Below, piece by piece: positions 8,322-17,129 of a DNA stretch of 64,000 nucleotides; position 1 is the stretch's first letter, and each line of letters begins with the position of its first letter. The stretch lies in assembly GCA_964343705.1 (NCBI GenBank), contig CAYFJX010000008.1:1-64000 (forward strand), given 5' to 3'. Both the position numbers and the translations under genes were made by a program. This DNA comes from JAUSFM01 sp964343705. GTDB lineage: Archaea; Nanobdellota; Nanobdellia; Woesearchaeales; UBA12501. The notes under the pieces were generated by a model. The model ran no database searches. It was not told where the DNA came from and saw only the letters and a program-made list of their open reading frames with translations.

Positions 8322-8885
8322 ATGGGTTTAGAAAACGTACAACAAAACATATTGACAACAGTTGAACAAGAAGCTGAAGCTCTGCAAGCACAAGGACGTG
8401 CAGAAGGAGAACGTCTCAAGCAAGAAGCCGTAAAGAAAGTTGAAGCATACAAGCTTGAACGAGCTGAACACACAAAAAAATTGAGTGAACAGCTTGAAAG
8501 ACGTGAAACAGCGCAAGCTGAGTTTGATGTTAGAAAGAAAGTGCTCGATGCAAAAAAAGCAATTACTGAACAGGCTTTTGAGCAAGCAAGAAAAACACTT
8601 GCAGATCAAGCACTAGCAAAGCGCAAATCACAATTGAAAAAATTACTTACACGAGCCCGAAAAGAAATTGATGTTGGACGAGTGTATGTAAGCAGCGCGG
8701 ACAAAAAACTTATCAAACAACTTGTCTCCAGATCAGTAGATGTGAAGGAGAAAAAAATGCTTGGTGGATTAATTGCTGAAACAAGTGATGGAACCATTAG
8801 TGTAAATTACAGCTTTGAAGAACTGCTCGATGCATTGAAAGAAGAGTACATGCAAGAGATCAATGGAGTTTTGTTCAAAAACTGA
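8322..8885 (+). CDS. atpE: A/V-type ATPase subunit E (peripheral stalk)
   Basis: A 187-aa protein with a long N-terminal coiled coil (about residues 1-100, rich in Glu, Gln, Ala and Lys) and a C-terminal globular domain with the family pattern LGGLIAETSDGTISVNYSFEE. It forms the peripheral stalk heterodimer with subunit H. An AGGTGAA ribosome site precedes the ATG. The downstream atpC ATG lies 16 nt after the stop. Confidence 0.92.
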   Translation: MGLENVQQNILTTVEQEAEALQAQGRAEGERLKQEAVKKVEAYKLERAEHTKKLSEQLERRETAQAEFDVRKKVLDAKKAITEQAFEQARKTLADQALAKRKSQLKKLLTRARKEIDVGRVYVSSADKKLIKQLVSRSVDVKEKKMLGGLIAETSDGTISVNYSFEELLDALKEEYMQEINGVLFKN

Positions 8886-8901
8886 AATAGGAGAAACAAA
8901 C

Positions 8902-9951
8902 ATGGGAAAGATACGCCTTTATGAGCACCCGTACACGTATGCACGAGTATGTGCCATGAAAAATAAGCTTGTTAAGAGAGACCAGTATCATCGACTCCTT
9001 AAGATGAAGGTACATGAGATCCTCAAGTTTTTACAGGAAACAACCTACAAACAAGAAGTTGATGAACTTGCCATCAGTCATGCAGGCGCTGGTGCTATTG
9101 AAACTGTGCTTAACAAAAACATGATACGGACACTCAATAAACTCAAGCGTATCTCTGATGGTAATCTTGCAATTGTGATAGGTAAGTACCTGCAAAGGTA
9201 TGACATCTACAACATCAAGACTATCCTAAGAGGATTGTTTACCAAAAGCAAACCTGAAAAAATTGAGAGCATGCTTCTCACTGTAGGAGAACTTAAAAAA
9301 ACAGTACTCACGAACTTGATACATAAAGATTCTGTTGAAGAAGGTGTTGAACTTTTGCAAAAAATGATCCCTGATTTAAACATGAAAAAAGCATTAGAAG
9401 CATATAAGGAAAACAACAATCTCTTTGAGCTTGAAAATGTTCTTGACCATTACTATTACAATAATCTGCTTGCATTTGCAGAAACAATTGCTGGACAAGG
9501 AGAACTATTCAAGATATTCTTGCTTCATGAAATTGACATTTTAAACATTAAAACCATTCTCAGATTAAAAAGAGAAAAAATTGAAGCCCGGGAAATAGAA
9601 AAATACCTCTTCTATGGAGGAGCACGATTAGACAAAAAAACATTACTTAAAATCATTAAAATAGATGACTTAGGTATTATTATTGAACGAATAAAAAAAG
9701 CAGGATATAGTAAAACATTAGGCAACAACATGGAAAACTCATCATTAATTGATATTGAAAATCACTTAAAACATTATTTGTTGGAGCGAGCAAACCTGCT
9801 TATGCACCAGCACACACTAAGTATCAATGTCATACTTGGCTACTTACTTGCCAAAGAGATTGAAACACGAAACCTAAAAATCTTAGTCAAAGGTAAGAGA
9901 TTAGGACTGGAAGAGTCCTTCCTTGAAAGAGAACTTGTAATTGCACGATAA
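8902..9951 (+). CDS. atpC: A/V-type ATPase subunit C (socket on the rotor ring)
   Basis: A 349-aa helical protein of the V-ATPase d/AC39 family, connecting the central stalk (D and F) to the K ring. The start at 8902 (MGKIRLYEHPYTYARV) is chosen because an AGGAG site lies 8 nt upstream and the Y-x-Y-A-R-V segment is the usual N-terminus. An upstream in-frame ATG at 8863 overlaps atpE. A repeated pattern of DI-x-NIKTILR (about residues 96 and 212) reflects the three-fold internal repeat known for this family. Confidence 0.92.
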   Translation: MGKIRLYEHPYTYARVCAMKNKLVKRDQYHRLLKMKVHEILKFLQETTYKQEVDELAISHAGAGAIETVLNKNMIRTLNKLKRISDGNLAIVIGKYLQRYDIYNIKTILRGLFTKSKPEKIESMLLTVGELKKTVLTNLIHKDSVEEGVELLQKMIPDLNMKKALEAYKENNNLFELENVLDHYYYNNLLAFAETIAGQGELFKIFLLHEIDILNIKTILRLKREKIEAREIEKYLFYGGARLDKKTLLKIIKIDDLGIIIERIKKAGYSKTLGNNMENSSLIDIENHLKHYLLERANLLMHQHTLSINVILGYLLAKEIETRNLKILVKGKRLGLEESFLERELVIAR

Positions 9952-9966
9952 ACACAGGAGAAAAAA

Positions 9967-10269
9967 ATGGAAATTGCTGTACTTGGAAAAAGTGAATTCA
10001 CCCTCGGCTTTATGCTGGCAGGGATCCAACGAATTCATACTGTAGACAAAAACCCAGAAAAAGCAATAGACCAACTTATGCAAGAGAAAGATGTTGGAAT
10101 CATAATCATTGATAACGTTGTACTTGAAAGCCTTGATGAAAAAACACAAGAATCAGTAGAACGATCAGTCAAACCGGTCTTTGTTCCAGTTTCAACAGAG
10201 GCATCACAAGAAAACCTGCGAAAGATGATCATCAAGTCAATTGGTGTTGATCTTATGGCAGAAAAATAG
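9967..10269 (+). CDS. atpF: A/V-type ATPase subunit F (central stalk)
   Basis: A 100-aa protein with the CheY-like alpha/beta fold of this family: MEIAVLGKSEFTLGFMLAGI at the start, then EKDVGIIIIDNVVLESL and the PVFVPVSTE strand. It binds subunit D in the central shaft and is a regulatory element in homologues. An AGGAG site lies a few bases before the ATG. Confidence 0.93.
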   Translation: MEIAVLGKSEFTLGFMLAGIQRIHTVDKNPEKAIDQLMQEKDVGIIIIDNVVLESLDEKTQESVERSVKPVFVPVSTEASQENLRKMIIKSIGVDLMAEK

Positions 10270-10340
10270 CTTAGAAAAAAAGCAGATGGAACAACAAACA
10301 ATAACAAAACATAATCAACCAAGAATACTAAGGTGAGAAC

Positions 10341-12284
10341 ATGGCAAAAAAACGAAAACAATCAAAAAGAACAAAACCAAAACGCGCAAAGAAAACAGCA
10401 CAAAGAAAAGCGCGTAAGGCAAACAAAAAATCAAAAAAACCATCACGACCAGCAAAAGGCAGCGGCAAAATTGTCAGCACAGGCATTCTTAACAGAATTG
10501 CAGGTCCTGTAGTTGTAGCCAAAGGCCTTAAGGCAGGGATGTATGATGTTGTCCGAGTTGGTAATGAACGCATTATGGGTGAAGTTATTCAAATTGACAA
10601 AAACAACACTGTTATTCAAGTTTACGAAGATACTTCAGGTATAAAGCCTGGCGAACCTGTTGAAAACACAGGGGAACAATTGTCTGTTGAACTTGGACCT
10701 GGACTACTCACCAGTATTTATGATGGTATTCAACGACCACTGCCTGTTCTACAAACCCAAATGGGTGACTTTATTGAACGTGGTGTTGATGCACCTGGAC
10801 TTGACCACAACAAATCATGGGAGTTCAAACCACGAAAAAAGAAAGGAGACAAAATTAGTGGTGGAGAATGCATTGGAGATGTTGAAGAAACAGAAGGAAA
10901 CATGCACAGAATTATGATACCTCCAAATGTACTTAAACCAGGTGAAGACGGACGCATTGTGGAAATCAAAGCAGGCTCATTTACTATTGATGAAACAGTA
11001 TGTGTTGTTGAATTCAAAGGAAAAAAACACAATGTTTGTATGCATCAACGATGGCCAGTTCGACTACCACGACCAGTTAGCAAAAAACTTGCACCTACTA
11101 TTCCATTAATTACTGGACAACGTGTTTTCGATGTTTTGTTCCCTCTTGCAAAAGGAGGAGCTGGGGCAATCCCTGGACCGTTTGGAGCAGGAAAAACAGT
11201 TAGTCAACAGCAAATCGCTAAGTGGTGTGACGCAGACTTTATTGTCTATGTTGGTTGTGGAGAACGTGGAAACGAAATGACAGAAGTTCTCACAGAGTTC
11301 CCCCACCTTAATGACCCACGAAGTGGAAAGCCACTTATGAATCGTACAGTACTTATTGCAAATACATCTAACATGCCAGTAGCTGCTCGAGAAGCTTCTA
11401 TTTATACAGGAGTTACTATTGCAGAATACCTGCGAGACATGGGTTACAGTGTTGCAATGATGGCAGACTCAACCAGTCGATGGGCAGAAGCAATGAGAGA
11501 GATCTCGTCACGACTAGAAGAGATGCCTGGTGAAGAAGGATACCCTGCGTACCTTTCTACACGACTTGCAGAATTTTATGAGAGAGCAGGACGTGTTGTA
11601 CCTCTTGCAGCAACTGAAAAAGTACAAGAAGACGTGTCCAAAAAGGCAGACGCTAAAAAGAAGACAAACAGCATTGGTGAAGGTTCAGTAACTATTATTG
11701 GAGCTGTAAGTCCTCCTGGTGGAGACTTTTCAGAACCAGTAACACAATCTACACTGAGAGTTACCAAAACCTTCTGGGCTCTTGATGCTAAACTTGCTCA
11801 GCGACGACACTTCCCCTCTATCAACTGGCTTAACAGTTACAGTTTGTACAGGGAATCATTAGAACCTTGGTTTGCACAAAGTGTTGCAAGCGACTGGGAA
11901 GAATTAGTAACCAAAATGATGGCTATTCTTCAAGAAGAAGACAAGCTCATGGAGATTGTACAGTTGGTAGGTTCAGACTCCTTGCCTGACAAGGAACAAC
12001 TTACTTTGGAAGTTGCACGATTAATTCGTGAGTTCCTATTACAACAAAATGCGTTCCATGATATTGACACATTTTGTGAGCTACCAAAAAGTTATATGAT
12101 CATGAAGACAATCCTTCACTTCTCAACTTTGGCACAAGCTGCGCTTGGCCAGGGAACACGAGTTAAGGATATCCTCAAAATGAAATCAAAAGACTCAATT
12201 GCAGACGCAAAGTTCAGTAAGGACTATGGAAAAGTTCTTAAGGACGCTCAGAAGGCCATGCAGTCTGAGTTTAACAAGGTATAG
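10341..12284 (+). CDS. atpA: A/V-type ATPase catalytic subunit A with a Lys/Arg-rich N-terminal extension
   Basis: A 647-aa catalytic subunit. The core starts near residue 46 (GILNRIAGPVVVAKGL). The P-loop GPFGAGKT lies near residues 279-286, and the YVGCGERGNEMTEVL and SIYTGVTIAEYLRDMGY motifs follow. Before the core is an unusual strongly basic leader of about 44 residues beginning MAKKRKQSKRTKPKRAKK. An AAGGTGAG ribosome site 4 nt before the ATG at 10341 supports this start, and no other Met occurs before the core. A segment of about 90 residues between the beta-barrel and the P-loop is the usual non-homologous region. It hydrolyses ATP or, in reverse, makes it. Confidence 0.96.
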   Translation: MAKKRKQSKRTKPKRAKKTAQRKARKANKKSKKPSRPAKGSGKIVSTGILNRIAGPVVVAKGLKAGMYDVVRVGNERIMGEVIQIDKNNTVIQVYEDTSGIKPGEPVENTGEQLSVELGPGLLTSIYDGIQRPLPVLQTQMGDFIERGVDAPGLDHNKSWEFKPRKKKGDKISGGECIGDVEETEGNMHRIMIPPNVLKPGEDGRIVEIKAGSFTIDETVCVVEFKGKKHNVCMHQRWPVRLPRPVSKKLAPTIPLITGQRVFDVLFPLAKGGAGAIPGPFGAGKTVSQQQIAKWCDADFIVYVGCGERGNEMTEVLTEFPHLNDPRSGKPLMNRTVLIANTSNMPVAAREASIYTGVTIAEYLRDMGYSVAMMADSTSRWAEAMREISSRLEEMPGEEGYPAYLSTRLAEFYERAGRVVPLAATEKVQEDVSKKADAKKKTNSIGEGSVTIIGAVSPPGGDFSEPVTQSTLRVTKTFWALDAKLAQRRHFPSINWLNSYSLYRESLEPWFAQSVASDWEELVTKMMAILQEEDKLMEIVQLVGSDSLPDKEQLTLEVARLIREFLLQQNAFHDIDTFCELPKSYMIMKTILHFSTLAQAALGQGTRVKDILKMKSKDSIADAKFSKDYGKVLKDAQKAMQSEFNKV

Positions 12285-12293
12285 GTGATCACG

Positions 12294-12350
12294 ATGAAAC
12301 AACAAAAATTAAAAATTTTTGAGCTTCATTTTCGGGGGTGCCGAAAATGA
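12294..12350 (+). CDS. Possible 18-codon leader ORF coupled to atpB
   Basis: ATG at 12294 opens an 18-codon frame (MKQQKLKIFELHFRGCRK) whose TGA overlaps the preferred atpB ATG at 12347 as ATGA. Directly upstream, AGGTGATC (12283-12290) is a full match to the archaeal anti-SD complement and stands 3 nt from the ATG, much better than the site before atpB itself. Translation of the leader could therefore deliver ribosomes to atpB. No protein function is claimed. Confidence 0.4.
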   Translation: MKQQKLKIFELHFRGCRK

Positions 12351-13750
12351 AAGAATACAAAACAATAAACCGGGTCGCAGGACCATTAATCTTTGTAGAA
12401 AAAACACACCCAGTAGGGTACAATGATCTTGTACGGATCAGCTTACCTAATGGTGAAATCAAAAATGGGCAAGTACTTGACACAGGCGATGAAATAGTTG
12501 TTGTACAAGTCTTTGAAGGTACTAGCAGTATCGACAAGGAAGCTAAGGTCAAGTTTCTTGGTGAAAACATCAAGTTGCCTGTTTCCAAAGACATGCTTGG
12601 AAGAATCCTTAACGGCGCGGGGAAACCAATTGATGGCGGTGCTGAAATCATCCCTGAGAAAAAGATGGACATTACTGGAGCTGCCATTAACCCATACGCT
12701 CGAGGTAGTCCTGCTGACTTTATTCAAACAGGAATTTCAACTATTGACGCAATGAACACACTTGTTCGGGGACAAAAGCTTCCAATCTTTAGTGGGAGTG
12801 GTCTTCCACACAACCAAATTGCCTTGCAAATTGCAAGACAAGCAAAAGTTGTTGGACAAGAAAGTAATTTCGTTGTTATCTTCGCAGCAATGGGAATTAC
12901 TAATGAAGAAGCGCAGTACTTTATCAAAGATTTCGAGGAAACAGGAGCTCTACAAAGAAGTGTTGTTTTCCTTAATCTAGCAGACGACCCTGCAGTTGAA
13001 AGACTGGTTACACCAAGGATGGCATTAACTGCTGCAGAATACTTTGCGTATGAGAAAGACATGCACGTTCTTGTTATTCTAACAGACATGACAAACTATT
13101 GTGAATCACTTCGGGAAATTGGTTCAGCACGTGAAGAAGTTCCCGGGCGACGTGGATACCCAGGGTACATGTATACTGACCTTGCAATGATCTACGAACG
13201 AGCAGGAATGATCAAAGGACGAAAAGGAAGTGTAACACAGATTCCCATCCTTACAATGGTTGGTGATGATATCACACACCCTATTCCTGACCTAACAGGT
13301 TATATTACAGAAGGACAGATTGTTCTTTCAAGAGAACTACATCGAAAGAATGTATATCCTCCTGTTGATGTTCTGCCATCTCTTTCAAGACTGATGAATC
13401 TTGGAATTGGAGAAGGAAAAGGTAAAACACGAGAAGATCATAAGAATGTATCAGACCAGATGTATGCAAACTATGCAGAAGGTCGAGACTTACGTGGTCT
13501 TGTAGCTATTGTTGGAGAAGAAGCACTTTCTGACCGAGACAAGAAACTACTGAAGTTTGCTGAAAAGTTCGAAGATCAATTCGTGCGACAGGATAGAAAT
13601 GAAGATCGAAGCATTACCAAAGGCACCTTGAATATGGGATGGAAACTCTTAGGTAGCTTTGAATCAAGAGAGCTCACACGGATTAGTCCTAAGTTGAGAG
13701 AAAAGTACCACAAAGAAATTTCAGAAAAAGAAGTAAAAGCAAGTGCTTAG
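12347..13750 (+). CDS. atpB: A/V-type ATPase subunit B (non-catalytic)
   Basis: About 467 aa (470 if a GTG at 12338 is used). Subunit B alternates with A in the head. It starts with KEYKTINRVAGPLIFVE and contains the degenerate nucleotide site PIFSGSGLPHNQIALQIARQ, which lacks a canonical P-loop, as expected for B. VFAAMGITNEEAQYF and GRRGYPGYMYTDLAMIYERA are family signatures. ATG at 12347 overlaps the stop of the small upstream reading frame; the GGGGTG run just before it may serve as its own weak ribosome site. Confidence 0.96.
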   Translation: MKEYKTINRVAGPLIFVEKTHPVGYNDLVRISLPNGEIKNGQVLDTGDEIVVVQVFEGTSSIDKEAKVKFLGENIKLPVSKDMLGRILNGAGKPIDGGAEIIPEKKMDITGAAINPYARGSPADFIQTGISTIDAMNTLVRGQKLPIFSGSGLPHNQIALQIARQAKVVGQESNFVVIFAAMGITNEEAQYFIKDFEETGALQRSVVFLNLADDPAVERLVTPRMALTAAEYFAYEKDMHVLVILTDMTNYCESLREIGSAREEVPGRRGYPGYMYTDLAMIYERAGMIKGRKGSVTQIPILTMVGDDITHPIPDLTGYITEGQIVLSRELHRKNVYPPVDVLPSLSRLMNLGIGEGKGKTREDHKNVSDQMYANYAEGRDLRGLVAIVGEEALSDRDKKLLKFAEKFEDQFVRQDRNEDRSITKGTLNMGWKLLGSFESRELTRISPKLREKYHKEISEKEVKASA

Positions 13751-13780
13751 ACAACAGAAACAACAAAGTAAGGTGAAAAA

Positions 13781-14461
13781 ATGAGTGGAAATGGACCAAG
13801 CATGGAAGAATCCGCAGGATTCCTGCGAACACTATTACAAAGAAATGACAAACACGCAAAAGAAATGGGACCAGAAATATATGGCCCATTAGCAACTGGA
13901 CAAAAACCAAAAGTTGCCATTGCATGGTGCGCAGATTCACGAGTACATAGTGTTGCATTTGCTCATGATTTTGATCACATGAAAGACGTAGTGAATGGTG
14001 TATTTGTTGGTCGAGATATTGGAAACACATACAATGATTCCGAAGGTATAGCTAACTATGCTGTTAACCATCTTGGCGTACCTATCCTTGTTGTAATGGG
14101 ACACACTGGCTGCGGTGCAATTGCTGCATCCGCAGGAGATTATAGTGGTGAAGCACATGGTATTCAAACACGGCTAGACAAGCTAGGTGGTGTTACTGAA
14201 GGAGGAGCTTCATGCGCACAAAACAATGTTGATCACCAAGTAGGCATTGCAATTGATAAATACCAAGAAAAAGTACAAGCAGGAGAACTGGTGGTGCTTG
14301 GCGCAATGTTTGACTTAACAGGAGAATTTGGTGGTAGCCCTGGAAAGATTTACATTACCAATGTGAATGGAACAAGTGATGCTTCAGGTATTAGAGAACA
14401 CACCATTTTCAAGGGGTATGATGCAAGAATGCTTGAAGAAACAGTACAGCGACTTGAATAA
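13781..14461 (+). CDS. Beta-class carbonic anhydrase-like protein inside the ATPase operon
   Basis: A 226-aa protein with the beta-carbonic anhydrase zinc signature: Cys50-x-Asp52-x-Arg54 (WCADSRV) and His108-x2-Cys111 (GHTGCGA). All zinc and dyad residues are present, so it should interconvert CO2 and bicarbonate. A segment of about 25 residues rich in Gly and Ala follows the second motif. AAGGTGAAAA precedes the ATG, and the stop is 2 nt from atpD. Its position between atpB and atpD is not part of the standard operon and suggests a link between pH or CO2 handling and the ATPase. Enzyme activity is inferred, not shown. Confidence 0.88.
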   Translation: MSGNGPSMEESAGFLRTLLQRNDKHAKEMGPEIYGPLATGQKPKVAIAWCADSRVHSVAFAHDFDHMKDVVNGVFVGRDIGNTYNDSEGIANYAVNHLGVPILVVMGHTGCGAIAASAGDYSGEAHGIQTRLDKLGGVTEGGASCAQNNVDHQVGIAIDKYQEKVQAGELVVLGAMFDLTGEFGGSPGKIYITNVNGTSDASGIREHTIFKGYDARMLEETVQRLE

Positions 14462-14463
14462 AC

Positions 14464-15075
14464 ATGACAGACATAAAACCAACAAGAAGTGAGCTAATAA
14501 AGCTTAAGAAGAAAATCAAACTAGCTAAGTCAGGCCATAAACTGCTAAAGAAAAAGCGGGACGGCCTGATTCTTGACTTTTTTGAGATTATGAAAAAAGC
14601 TAAAACACTTCGACAGGAACTTGCAGCAGAGTACAAAGAAGCATTAGGCAAAATTAATATTGCTCGGACTCTTGAAAGTGATCTAAAAATAAAGAGTCTT
14701 GCACTTGCCATCAAGAACAATCCTGAAATCATGCTTGAAACTAAGAATATTATGGGTGTTGTTGTTCCTAAGATTTCTGCAGAACACCGTAAGACAACTC
14801 TTATGGAGCGAGGTTATGGTTTTATTGACAGCAGCGCTGCGATTGATGAAGCTGGAACAGCCTATGAAAAAGTTGTTGAGAAGATTATTGAAGCAGCAGA
14901 GACTGAAACTGCCATGAAGAAGATCCTTGCAGAAATTGAAAAGACAAAAAGGCGTGTAAATGCTCTTGAATTCGCTGTTATCCCCCAGATGGAGAAGGAT
15001 GGCAAGTTCATCAAGCTACGGCTTGAAGAAATGGAACGAGAGAATGTTTTCCGTCTTAAACGGATTAAGGCTTAG
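14464..15075 (+). CDS. atpD: A/V-type ATPase subunit D (central rotor shaft)
   Basis: A 203-aa coiled-coil protein with the family start (KPTRSELIKLKKKIKLAKSG, then HKLLKKKRDGL) and the conserved C-terminal RRVNALEFAVIPQM. It forms the central shaft in the A3B3 head. It closes the operon; its stop codon overlaps the end of the convergent membrane-protein gene by 4 nt. Confidence 0.95.
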   Translation: MTDIKPTRSELIKLKKKIKLAKSGHKLLKKKRDGLILDFFEIMKKAKTLRQELAAEYKEALGKINIARTLESDLKIKSLALAIKNNPEIMLETKNIMGVVVPKISAEHRKTTLMERGYGFIDSSAAIDEAGTAYEKVVEKIIEAAETETAMKKILAEIEKTKRRVNALEFAVIPQMEKDGKFIKLRLEEMERENVFRLKRIKA

Positions 15076-15863
15076 ATCATCTTTTTCTTAGCAAAGAGGT
15101 AAGTTACATACCCACTTGCTAGAGCAATAAGAAATGACACTAGAGTTCCATAAATAATCCCTTGTGTTGGATACAAGTAATACACTGCAACTGCATACAC
15201 AACAACATTAAACGACCCAGTTAAACCAGTTACTTTCATCAACGCTGCTGAAAATGCCGCACCTCGTGCTTGATATGAAATAATCATTGTTGATAAGAAA
15301 ATTGCAGGAAAACTTGCAAACAAACCACCCATCAAAGGACCACCAACTTTAGCCATGACAACTGCAAAGGTAATAATACTTCCAGTAAGTAATGCACGGA
15401 AAAGGATTTGACCAGGTCTGTATTTGATTTTCTTTGTTGGTGGTGCAGGAAGATGCAATACTTTTTCTAAGTAATAATAAGATGCCAGCAAAAACAATGC
15501 AAAAACAAGTAGAGTATACTTGAAATTAAGTGGCCGAGACAAAGCACCATAACCAATAAGTAACCATGCTACAAGTGCGATGGCAACTGCTCTCCAAAAA
15601 CCCTTTTTTACCCATGCACAATACAATGCAATAAAAGCACAACTACCTGCAAAAGCTAAGGGCATGATAGTAGTTGCTTGAGCTGCTGCTACAGGTGATT
15701 GTGTCCAGCCAATAAAAAACAATGCTATAAGTGCTGTGCCAGGAAGGCCAGTTAGAACACCACCTATTTTAGTGCCAAATCGTTCTGCAATAAGTGTGGT
15801 GGTTGGTATCCATATACTTGCCACGATAAATGTGATAATCAGTTTGACGATGAATGGGTCCAT
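15072..15863 (-). CDS. Polytopic membrane protein of unknown function
   Basis: About 263 aa with eight to ten hydrophobic segments, some carrying Gly and Pro (FGTKIGGVLTGLPGTALIAL, GGPLMGGLFASFPAIFLSTM). These two similar Gly-rich segments suggest an internal repeat as in small-solute transporters. The start is placed at MDPFIVKLII (15863). Reading could extend to 16016, but that extension would translate through the structured element at 15905-16005 and gives Cys/Arg-rich junk. Convergent with atpD. Confidence 0.75.
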   Translation of the reverse strand: MDPFIVKLIITFIVASIWIPTTTLIAERFGTKIGGVLTGLPGTALIALFFIGWTQSPVAAAQATTIMPLAFAGSCAFIALYCAWVKKGFWRAVAIALVAWLLIGYGALSRPLNFKYTLLVFALFLLASYYYLEKVLHLPAPPTKKIKYRPGQILFRALLTGSIITFAVVMAKVGGPLMGGLFASFPAIFLSTMIISYQARGAAFSAALMKVTGLTGSFNVVVYAVAVYYLYPTQGIIYGTLVSFLIALASGYVTYLFAKKKMI

Positions 15864-15904
15864 TGTAAGACCTGAGATAAGTGAATATATAAAACTTGTT
15901 GTGC

Positions 15905-16005
15905 CATTACTGCGGAGCCAAACTGTCCGCATCCAGCGGACAGTAAATACGCCAGAGCACCTGCATAAATCGGTGCTCTGGCTGACAAACTCCAAGGCAG
16001 TAATG
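15905..16005 (+). ncRNA. Three-way-junction structured element, copy 1
   Basis: The closing stem CATTACTGC/GCAGTAATG (15905-15913, 15997-16005) is followed by GGAG paired with CTCC plus a 3-nt AAG bulge. Hairpin 1 is ACTGTCCGC-ATCCA-GCGGACAGT (15922-15944) and hairpin 2 is CCAGAGCACC-TGCATAAATC-GGTGCTCTGG (15952-15981). Copy 2 at 42601-42714 keeps both loops (RTCCA, TGCATRAATC), the GGAG/CTCCAAG joint and the order, while all three stems differ but still pair. This covariation argues for selected structure. It ends upstream of the TATA box of the DHH gene, so it is not that gene's leader. RNA versus DNA function is unproven. Confidence 0.7.
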
Positions 16006-16018
16006 ACCAAGCACATAC

Positions 16019-16030
16019 CTTTATATACCC
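16019..16030 (+). promoter_or_regulatory. TATA box of the DHH gene
   Basis: CTTTATATACCC lies 20-31 nt before the ATG at 16050, a spacing expected for a leaderless or very short leader transcript in archaea. Confidence 0.6.
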
Positions 16031-16049
16031 CTGATGTTCTGTCAAGGGT

Positions 16050-17105
16050 ATGATCTCAGAAAAAAAGTGTGAAGAACTCAAAGCAGAGCTTGACAGCTGT
16101 GGTAGGCCATTCTTCTTATTTGACGATGATCCTGACGGTTTCACTTCATTCTTGCTCTTGTACCGCTATAAGCGTGAAGGAAAAGGCATTCCAGTAAAGA
16201 GCTCTTCAGTTAATACTAAGTTTATTGAAGCAATCAAGCGTTATGAACCAGACAAAATATTTATCTTAGACGTTCCAGTGGTAGATGAAGCGTTTGTTGA
16301 AGCAATGGAAAAGATGAAACTTCCCATTGTATGGCTTGACCATCATGCACCTCCTTCAAAAGATATGCAACAGCGGATTTCTTACTTTAGTCCTAAACTT
16401 GAGGATGAAAAAGATTCAAGTTCAACAGCAATCAATGCGTATGCTGTGGTTAAAGAACCAAAAGATATCTGGATTGCAATGATTGGTGCTGTGGGTGACT
16501 GGCAGATTCCACCCTACAAAGACGAGTTTTGCAAAGCATACCCTGAACTTATGGATACTACAATTAACAAACCAGAGGTTGCTTTGTTTGGCACTGAGCT
16601 AGGCAAGCTGGTGAAGCTTGTTTCTTTTATGCTTAAAGGCACCACAAACCAAGTAATGAAGTGTGTAAAAATAATGACACGAATTGAAAACCCTGATGAA
16701 ATACTCAAGCAAACAAGCTCCCGCGGGGCATTTCTTATGAAACACAGCAGCAAGGTACAAGAAAAGTATGATGCATTATACAAAGAAGCTAGTGATAGTA
16801 TTAAAGAACAAAAAGAAAAAGTTGCAGTGTTTGCCTATCCTGATCAAAAAACAAGTTTTACTAAGGAAATATCTAACGAGCTCTTGTACAACTTCCCAGA
16901 AAAAATATTGATGATTGCTCGTGAAAAAAGTGGTGAAATGAAAATAAGTTTGAGAAGCGCAGGAAAACCAATTATTGGATCACTCAAAAAAGCACTTGCA
17001 GGAGTGCAGGGTTATGGTGGTGGTCATGATCACGCATGTGGTGCGTGTGTGAAAAAGAGAGATTTCGAAACATTTATAGAACAGTTTAGAAAAGAAGTAG
17101 CATAA
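16050..17105 (+). CDS. DHH/DHHA1 family phosphoesterase (RecJ/GAN-like)
   Basis: A 351-aa protein. DHH motifs are clear: DDDPDG (about residue 26-31), FILDVP, WLDHH (about 95) and GAVGDW (about 150), which together would bind two Mn ions. The C-terminal DHHA1 domain ends with GYGGGHDHACGA, matching the substrate-binding GGGH. In archaea this family includes RecJ-like 5'-3' exonucleases such as GAN of the replisome and nanoRNases. The length fits the shorter archaeal RecJ-like group. The exact substrate is not resolvable here. Confidence 0.88.
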   Translation: MISEKKCEELKAELDSCGRPFFLFDDDPDGFTSFLLLYRYKREGKGIPVKSSSVNTKFIEAIKRYEPDKIFILDVPVVDEAFVEAMEKMKLPIVWLDHHAPPSKDMQQRISYFSPKLEDEKDSSSTAINAYAVVKEPKDIWIAMIGAVGDWQIPPYKDEFCKAYPELMDTTINKPEVALFGTELGKLVKLVSFMLKGTTNQVMKCVKIMTRIENPDEILKQTSSRGAFLMKHSSKVQEKYDALYKEASDSIKEQKEKVAVFAYPDQKTSFTKEISNELLYNFPEKILMIAREKSGEMKISLRSAGKPIIGSLKKALAGVQGYGGGHDHACGACVKKRDFETFIEQFRKEVA

Positions 17106-17129
17106 ATAACAAGGTAAGAGGTGTGATAG

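Noticed and set aside
12338..12346. GTG start adding three residues to subunit B
   Set aside because: Possible, but the ATG at 12347 overlaps the leader stop and has the GGGGTG run at suitable spacing; left as an alternative.
15864..16016. Extra N-terminal 51 residues of the polytopic membrane protein
   Set aside because: They translate the structured element; an internal ATG before the first membrane helix gives a normal start.
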